From Bacillota bacterium (GTDB taxonomy: Bacteria; Bacillota; Clostridia; Acetivibrionales; DTU013): a stretch of DNA of 9,031 nt. The notes under the pieces were generated by a model. The model ran no database searches and was not told the origin of the DNA. It worked only from the letters and a program-made list of their open reading frames with translations. Of this stretch, positions 5,926-9,031 are shown one piece after another (position 1 is the stretch's first letter; the number at the start of each line of letters is the position of its first letter). The stretch covers positions 1 through 9,031 of the forward strand of contig JAEZLF010000281.1 in assembly GCA_023435925.1 (NCBI GenBank), read 5' to 3'. The position numbers and the translations under genes are program-made.

Positions 5926-5931
5926 TTCACA

Positions 5932-6033
5932 CCGCCTCTATTTTCGCCGGGCAGGCTTGCCCTTGATAGACCTGGCGCGGCTCAGCTAGAGGCTTTACTG
6001 CTCATCGGCGTCGCGACTGCTGAGACGTTATAC
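5932..6033 (+). repeat. attC-like site 5, right part
   Basis: This continues the interrupted site 5: CCGCCTCTATTTTCGCC, then a segment closed by CTCT/AGAG as in site 6, then GCTCATCGGCGTCGCG, GACTGCTGAGAC and the R' box GTTATAC (6027-6033). The first 7 bp are the target duplication. The cassette junction is inferred at G6027|T6028. Downstream, 6034-6093 shows no gene. Confidence 0.75.
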
Positions 6034-6093
6034 AAAATCCTCCCATATACGTGTCTCTGTAGCTTTTCTAAATCATGGACTTAGCGGAAACAT

Positions 6094-6120
6094 AAAAAAG
6101 ACCTTCTGTTAGGAAGGTCT
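6094..6120 (-). terminator. Intrinsic terminator of the small RNA
   Basis: On the minus strand, AGACCTTC (6120-6113) pairs perfectly with GAAGGTCT (6106-6099) around CTAACA, followed directly by T residues down to 6094. This is a strong rho-independent terminator. On the plus strand a T run also follows about 4 bp after the stem (6125-6130), so it may work in both directions. Confidence 0.88.
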
Positions 6121-6249
6121 CGAATTTTTTAAATAAGACCAAAGAAAGTTTCCTGTGCGGAAACTTCTCTGAAAATCATTGCAAGAAAGCAGCGAAGCTA
6201 TTCCCTTGCTTATTCTGATGTTAGAAAGCAGCGAAGCTATTCCCTAACA
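6094..6249 (-). ncRNA. Structured small RNA with tandem hairpins behind DUF3800 gene
   Basis: An RNA of about 156 nt is bounded by a strong promoter (6255-6283) and a strong terminator (6099-6120), both on the minus strand. It begins almost exactly with a hairpin. Hairpin A has stem arms ATGTTAG (6218-6224) and CTAACAT (6244-6250). Hairpin B has arms GCAAG (6181-6185) and CTTGC (6205-6209). The 19-nt loop AAAGCAGCGAAGCTATTCC (plus-strand reading) is identical in both, while the stems differ entirely, with a repeat period of 39 nt. A third hairpin uses AAGTTTCC (6146-6153) and GGAAACTT (6159-6166), then comes the terminator. No open reading frame of note is seen. Constant loops on unlike stems point to a bound protein or RNA target rather than a chance repeat. 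The adjacent DUF3800 gene is the natural partner. I recall that conserved RNA motifs near DUF3800 genes have been reported, but cannot say whether this is one. Confidence 0.72.
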
Positions 6250-6254
6250 TAAAT

Positions 6255-6283
6255 ATTCTAGCATTTATGGTGTCCAAAGTCAA
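6255..6283 (-). promoter_or_regulatory. Promoter of the small RNA
   Basis: On the minus strand, TTGACT (6283-6278), a 17-bp spacer and TAGAAT (6260-6255) form a near-consensus sigma70-type promoter. It lies just after the DUF3800 stop codon, and initiation would fall at about 6248-6250, the first bases of hairpin A. Confidence 0.78.
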
Positions 6284-6288
6284 TAAAA

Positions 6289-7023
6289 TTATAACACATT
6301 TTTGTGACCAAATCTGTCAACTAAATTCATTTTTCCGTCGTAAAGTCTGCCGAATATCTCTGTGTACAAATTCATTGTTTTTTGCTTTCCATCCTTCAAA
6401 TGTCTTGCAATAGGATTCGGAATAAAATCTGCAATTTGCACGCCAATATTATTATCTGCTTTCATGGTGAAACTAATAGTCTTTAGCCTTTCTTGATATA
6501 TTTTTTTATCAAAAAACAATGTGCCATTGGATTTTACTAAGTTATATTGGTCTTCTAGATGTTGATCATCTACAATACCTCGTGATTCTATATATACTGC
6601 TCCATATCCATTATTAGTCTCAAGGAAATGCAAATAATTTTCAAGTATTATCTGCATTGCGATATAATATTCACTGTTGTCAATTTTACTTTTACTTTTA
6701 TAAGTGCTTTTGTATGAAGTACAGTCTAATGAAACGCACATCGTTGTTAGCCAATCTTTAGTGAATAAGTCTTTTAAGCCATTCCATAGTAATTCATTTT
6801 TTGCTGGATCTTTTAATGAATTATATTCACCATTTTTACCGCTTATCTCGTTTTCATGAAGGATAATAGTTGTATTACCAAATACATCGAATTTTAGTTT
6901 ATTTATATACGGTATGACATTATTTTTATATACCATTTCTTCTACTATACAGCCTCCCAGACAAAAATGCCTATAATAGTTATTAGGCTTTAACTCGTCT
7001 AGGAATAAGTAATATATGGCCAT
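6289..7023 (-). CDS. DUF3800 domain protein (244 aa)
   Basis: The protein has the marks of DUF3800, an RNase H-like domain of unresolved function that is often found in mobile or defence settings. An N-terminal strand ends in acidic residues (YYLFLDE, D9 and E10). There is an ILHENEI segment (54-60), the strand AVYIESRG (142-149) with E146, and a late GVQIADFI motif (194-201) with D199. These acids are in the places expected for a metal-dependent nuclease centre, but catalysis is inferred. It reads against every other gene in the array. ATG 7023 follows AGGGG (7036-7032) with 8-nt spacing, and its own promoter is at 7055-7082. Directly downstream on the same strand lies a separately promoted small RNA with tandem hairpins. 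The pairing recalls toxin-RNA antitoxin units, with the RNA at the 3' side. It is AT-rich, like the other cassette genes. Confidence 0.85.
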   Translation of the reverse strand: MAIYYLFLDELKPNNYYRHFCLGGCIVEEMVYKNNVIPYINKLKFDVFGNTTIILHENEISGKNGEYNSLKDPAKNELLWNGLKDLFTKDWLTTMCVSLDCTSYKSTYKSKSKIDNSEYYIAMQIILENYLHFLETNNGYGAVYIESRGIVDDQHLEDQYNLVKSNGTLFFDKKIYQERLKTISFTMKADNNIGVQIADFIPNPIARHLKDGKQKTMNLYTEIFGRLYDGKMNLVDRFGHKNVL

Positions 7024-7054
7024 CTAATAAACCCCTTATGTAAATTTTACTCAC

Positions 7055-7082
7055 ATTATACCACTTATTGTCTATGTGTGAA
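7055..7082 (-). promoter_or_regulatory. Promoter of the DUF3800 gene
   Basis: On the minus strand, TTCACA (7082-7077), a 16-bp spacer and perfect TATAAT (7060-7055) lie about 32 bp before the start codon. The gene is thus expressed without help from the array. Confidence 0.7.
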
Positions 7083-7168
7083 AGAATTTGTAGGAGATGT
7101 AGAAAAAATTTTCTAGTACTGTTATAATAAACCATATAAGACCTATAAGAATGCGGGTCGATGACTTC

Positions 7169-7388
7169 ATATAACAAAGCAGTCGGCACAAGGATGCCTG
7201 GGGGAAAGTCATCCGACCTTATACCATTGACAGCAGGAGTAAGAGCAGGCACCACACCGATTTGCAGAGCGGTGACAGAGCACCGCTCTCCTCTATCTTC
7301 ACCGGATAGGCTTGCCCTTGACAGACTTGATGCGGCTCATCCAGAGGCTTTACTGTTCATCGATGTCGCGACTGCTGAGACGTTATAT
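7169..7388 (+). repeat. attC-like site 6 (220 bp)
   Basis: R'' is ATATAAC (7169-7175) and R' is GTTATAT (7382-7388), fully complementary, with AAAGCAGTC and GACTGCTGAGAC next to them. The left half is of the type in site 4 (GATGCCT...AGGCACC, one mismatch). The right half is the long type of site 5, with an internal GAGCGGTG/CACCGCTC hairpin and a CCTCT/AGAGG-closed arm. The junction is inferred at G7382|T7383. It is the uninterrupted model for site 5. Confidence 0.75.
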
Positions 7389-7407
7389 GCAATATGGCCT
7401 GTCGACG

Positions 7408-7453
7408 TTGCCCGCACTCCGTGACTTGGGCGAAAAAAGAAAGCGCTCTGCGC
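7408..7453 (+). promoter_or_regulatory. Structured entry leader of cassette C6
   Basis: TTGCCC (7408-7413) pairs with GGGCGA (7428-7433), with CAC-TCC-GTG inside, then an A-rich stretch, then GCGC-TCT-GCGC (7443-7453). The order matches the C4 leader. The TCC loop and the TCT loop are unchanged while the stems vary. Confidence 0.5.
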
Positions 7454-7495
7454 GATTGTTTGATTTAATAAAGTAAGAGTATTTACATTTGTGGG

Positions 7496-8269
7496 GTGAT
7501 AATCATATACAATGAAATAGTTGAAATTGGTCCCGTAACAATACATGGTTATGGGTTAATGATAGGGATAGGAGTATTATGTGCCCTGTTAGTAGCGGCT
7601 AAACGAACAAAGAATAACGATCTTGATGCAAATATCGTGTATGGGTTGGGGATCGTAGCTCTTGTAAGCGGATTTATTGGTGCAAAACTTCTTTATTGTA
7701 TAGTAGAGATAAAGTCACTTCTAAATGATCCTATGCAGATTTTATCTGGAAGTGGATTTGTAGTATACGGAGGAATTATTGGCGGTATATTAGCGGCAAT
7801 GATTTATTGTAGATTGAAGAGAGTAAGTTTTTTGCAATATTTTGATTTGACAATGCCGTCAGTAGCATTAGCACAGGGCTTCGGAAGAATTGGTTGCTTT
7901 CTTGCCGGATGTTGCTATGGGAGTGAAACTGATACTGCTGTCGGTATCGCATTTCATAATTCATCTTTTGCGCCCAATGGAGTTAAGCTTATACCAACTC
8001 AGTTGTTTTCAAGTGCAGGGAGTTTTCTAATTGCCATTGCATTGATAATGTATGCAAAAAAAGCAAGAAATGTGGGAAAAGTTGGAGCTTTATATCTCAT
8101 ACTTTATAGTGTCGGAAGATTCATTATAGAATTTTTCAGAAACGATTACAGAGGTAGCGTTGGAGTTCTGTCAATATCTCAGTTTATATCTCTATTAATT
8201 CTGACAATTGGTATAGTAATGTTTTTCCTGAATAAAATGCCTTGGATAAACAAAGAAAGAACAATCTAA
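7496..8269 (+). CDS. lgt: Lgt-family prolipoprotein diacylglyceryl transferase paralogue (257 aa)
   Basis: Lgt moves a diacylglyceryl group from phosphatidylglycerol to the lipobox cysteine of prolipoproteins in the cytoplasmic membrane. The N-terminal GPVTIHGYGLMIGIG, the YGGIIGG segment (91-97), the signature GRIGCFLAGCCYG (130-142), PTQLFSSAG (167-175) and GRFIIEFFRND (207-217) follow the family order with about seven hydrophobic segments. R131 and R208 are kept. Tyr91 stands where E. coli Lgt has His103, and Cys134 where it has Asn146. GCFLAGCCYG variants occur in Lgt-like paralogues, so activity or substrate may differ. It is the only gene of cassette C6 and probably an extra copy next to a chromosomal lgt. 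The start is uncertain: GTG 7496 gives a full-length N-terminus but has no good ribosome binding site upstream, while GGGGTGAT (7493-7500) overlaps it. Confidence 0.85.
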   Translation: MIIIYNEIVEIGPVTIHGYGLMIGIGVLCALLVAAKRTKNNDLDANIVYGLGIVALVSGFIGAKLLYCIVEIKSLLNDPMQILSGSGFVVYGGIIGGILAAMIYCRLKRVSFLQYFDLTMPSVALAQGFGRIGCFLAGCCYGSETDTAVGIAFHNSSFAPNGVKLIPTQLFSSAGSFLIAIALIMYAKKARNVGKVGALYLILYSVGRFIIEFFRNDYRGSVGVLSISQFISLLILTIGIVMFFLNKMPWINKERTI

Positions 8270-8362
8270 CACAATTTAGAAAAACGTGTTATATTTGTAT
8301 TGAGTTGATTCACAATCTTTATATATGTTGAAATGAAAGAAAGAAAAGTAAGAAAATGAAAT

Positions 8363-8389
8363 CCGGCCTTGACTCCGCCGTGCGGCCGG
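8363..8389. other. Cassette C6 exit hairpin
   Basis: CCGGCC (8363-8368) pairs with GGCCGG (8384-8389) around TTGACTCCGCCGTGC, identical to the C4 exit hairpin. The preceding AT-rich stretch (TTTATATATGTTGAAATGA) also matches C4. It lies 93 bp after the lgt stop. Confidence 0.65.
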
Positions 8390-8407
8390 AAGACCGGTCG
8401 TCTCTTC

Positions 8408-8576
8408 GTATAACAAAGCAGTCAGCGCAAGGGCGTGCAAGGTCTGAGTCCCTGACTTAGTTCCTGAAATAATAGTCCCTGCAGCACACCACATTCCTTC
8501 ACCGCGTGCAAGCACCGCCAAGGAGAAGGGCTCTGCGGGTCCGGCTCAGGAACGTCGCGACAGCGAGATGTTATAT
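8408..8576 (+). repeat. attC-like site 7 (169 bp)
   Basis: R'' is GTATAAC (8408-8414) and R' is GTTATAT (8570-8576). The left half is of the type in sites 2, 3 and 5; the right half is of the TTCCT/AGGAA type in site 4. The last part departs from the others: GCGACAGCGAGAT replaces GCGACTGCTGAGAC, which weakens pairing with GCAGTC. The junction is inferred at G8570|T8571. With the exit hairpin and the following leader it accounts for the gene-free stretch 8270-8830. Confidence 0.72.
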
Positions 8577-8594
8577 GACAGACGAGGCAAGTGT

Positions 8595-8613
8595 CCGCGA
8601 CGTCGTGTCGCGG
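8595..8613. other. Cassette C7 entry hairpin
   Basis: CCGCGACGTCGTGTCGCGG is identical over all 19 bases to the C2 entry hairpin at 919-937, although the surrounding sequences are unrelated. It has a 7-bp stem and GTCGT loop. No T run follows. Confidence 0.65.
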
Positions 8614-8672
8614 TATGGATTAAGCAAGGCTTCAAAGAAATTTACCTTTACGAACAAACGTTTGATTTTTTA

Positions 8673-8701
8673 TTGCCAAGCATTCTTATGTGGTATATAA
8701 T
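8673..8701 (+). promoter_or_regulatory. Promoter of the small toxin-like gene
   Basis: TTGCCA (8673-8678), a 17-bp spacer and perfect TATAAT (8696-8701). Initiation would be near 8708, giving a leader of about 120 nt before the ATG at 8831. Confidence 0.75.
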
Positions 8702-8749
8702 GGATATGTAAATGCAATTAGGTTTAACAGATGTTAATTGTTTATCCAA

Positions 8750-8822
8750 CTCCTCCTTGTAGATCCCTATATATGAGGACGGCGACGTTATAGTTGCTGC
8801 AGGGAATCTACAAAGGAAGGAG
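8750..8822 (+). promoter_or_regulatory. Long leader hairpin hiding a ribosome binding site
   Basis: All 19 bases of 8750-8768 can pair with 8801-8822, leaving only three single bulged A residues (8806, 8814, 8818). The 3' arm contains most of the ribosome binding site AAGGAGG (8817-8823) of the next gene, so translation would be blocked while the hairpin holds. The apical part has a further stem GCGAC/GTTGC (8782-8786, 8793-8797). Such sequestration is typical of type I toxin mRNAs. Confidence 0.75.
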
Positions 8823-8830
8823 GTGGTGAT

Positions 8831-9001
8831 ATGAATAATGAGTTATACACCAACATTGGCTTTATTGTAGTATGGTGTGTAAAGTATATATTCATACCGT
8901 TAGGAGTAGCGATTTCCGCAAGAATTTTTGTGGATAAGCTATTGCATCCACAGCCGGATAGACAAAGAAAAAAACGGTCTAATAAAAACCGTTTAAAATA
9001 A
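8831..9001 (+). CDS. Small hydrophobic toxin-like peptide (56 aa)
   Basis: ATG 8831 lies 7 nt after a very strong AAGGAGG (8817-8823). The peptide has a short N-terminus, a hydrophobic segment at about residues 8-34 (IGFIVVWCVKYIFIPLGVAIS), then FVDKLLHPQPD and a strongly basic tail (RQRKKRSNKNRLK). Length, one membrane span and charged tail fit small type I toxins such as Fst or the holin-like TxpA/BsrG peptides, although no diagnostic motif proves membership. Its own promoter, a long leader with a buried ribosome binding site, and a minus-strand terminator inside its 3' end add to this picture. If so, it would damage the membrane when made in excess, and an antisense RNA would restrain it; that RNA would lie mostly beyond the window. 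An ordinary small membrane protein is the alternative. It is the first gene of cassette C7. Confidence 0.68.
   Translation: MNNELYTNIGFIVVWCVKYIFIPLGVAISARIFVDKLLHPQPDRQRKKRSNKNRLK
8968..8994 (-). terminator. Candidate minus-strand terminator in toxin 3' end
   Basis: On the minus strand AAACGGT (8994-8988) pairs with ACCGTTT (8978-8972) around TTTTATTAG, followed by further T residues to 8968. It would end a transcript arriving from the right, overlapping the 3' end of the small gene. On the plus strand the stem is followed by AAAA, so it is no terminator in that direction. Confidence 0.5.
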
Positions 9002-9031
9002 TAACTCTGATTTAAACCTGACAGCAACAAG

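Larger units (their letters stand above)
3222..5931 (+). mobile_element. IS21-family insertion sequence (2710 bp)
   Basis: The element is bounded by TGTG at the left and CACA at the right and carries istA and istB with a 4-nt overlap, which is the standard IS21 layout. It is flanked by a 7-bp target duplication CCGCCTC (3215-3221 and 5932-5938). Both ends hold about six short tandem repeats around GGTAAGCAGTTTTTTC, as expected for transposase binding in this family. Its base composition is clearly richer in G+C than the cassette genes around it, so it came from elsewhere. Both genes are intact, so it may still be active. It sits inside the attC-like site of the cupin cassette, in the same reading direction as the array. 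Confidence 0.92.

Noticed and set aside
6181..6250. CRISPR-like array (two 23-bp direct repeats)
   Set aside because: There are only two copies, with a 16-bp gap, and each copy is the loop and inner stem of a hairpin with a different stem. A tandem-hairpin RNA explains it better, and no cas gene is present.
7161..7424. Plus-strand open frame across attC-like site 6
   Set aside because: It covers the repeat and the entry leader only, without a start signal.
8287..8294. GTTATAT box just after the Lgt gene as an extra recombination site
   Set aside because: There is no partner R'' box or repeat body around it. A 7-bp AT-rich match by chance is likely.

Overview
The window is a stretch of integron-like gene-cassette array. 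Short, AT-rich genes of unrelated function are separated by GC-rich repeats of about 170-220 bp. Each repeat starts with a box like ATATAAC followed by AAAGCAGTC, and ends with GACTGCTGAGAC followed by GTTATAT. These ends have the layout of attC recombination sites: an R'' box RYYYAAC facing an R' box GTTRRRY, with the cassette boundary at G|TT. No integrase gene lies in the window. Strong AGGAGG-type ribosome binding sites, AT-rich genes and the type of Lgt suggest a low-GC bacterium, perhaps a Clostridia-like Bacillota. A spirochaete such as Treponema, where chromosomal integrons are known, cannot be excluded.

Layout by inferred cassette boundary. C1 (124-893) has an entry terminator and a 152-aa Cys-rich hypothetical protein. 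C2 (894-1669) has a 156-aa WapI-type immunity-like protein. C3 (1670-2345) has an 87-aa two-TM basic membrane protein. C4 (2346-6027) has a cupin protein, and its attC-like site is split by a 2710-bp IS21-family element (istA, istB) flanked by a 7-bp target duplication. C5 (6028-7382) has a DUF3800 gene read against the array, with a promoter-driven small structured RNA behind it. C6 (7383-8570) has an Lgt-family membrane protein. C7 (8571 to beyond the window) has a 56-aa hydrophobic, basic-tailed, toxin-like peptide behind a leader that hides its ribosome binding site. A partial attC-like site of an upstream cassette fills 1-123.

Three levels of structure stand out. First, the attC-like sites are mosaics of exchangeable left and right halves, and each half is closed by its own covarying stem, which suggests a three-way junction rather than one hairpin. 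Second, the forward-oriented cassettes carry short GC-rich hairpins just inside the entry and exit ends, with a recurring TCC...GT loop and compensatory stem changes. Third, two cassettes look like self-contained RNA-regulated units: DUF3800 plus a tandem-hairpin RNA at 6094-7082, and a type I toxin-like gene at 8673-9001. These two are the best candidates for undescribed systems.

The genes do not form one operon. C3, C5 and C7 have recognisable promoters of their own, and the array looks like a store of accessory functions (immunity, toxin-like, membrane, small-molecule binding) that move as units. All functional calls come from reading motifs by eye; no database search was run.
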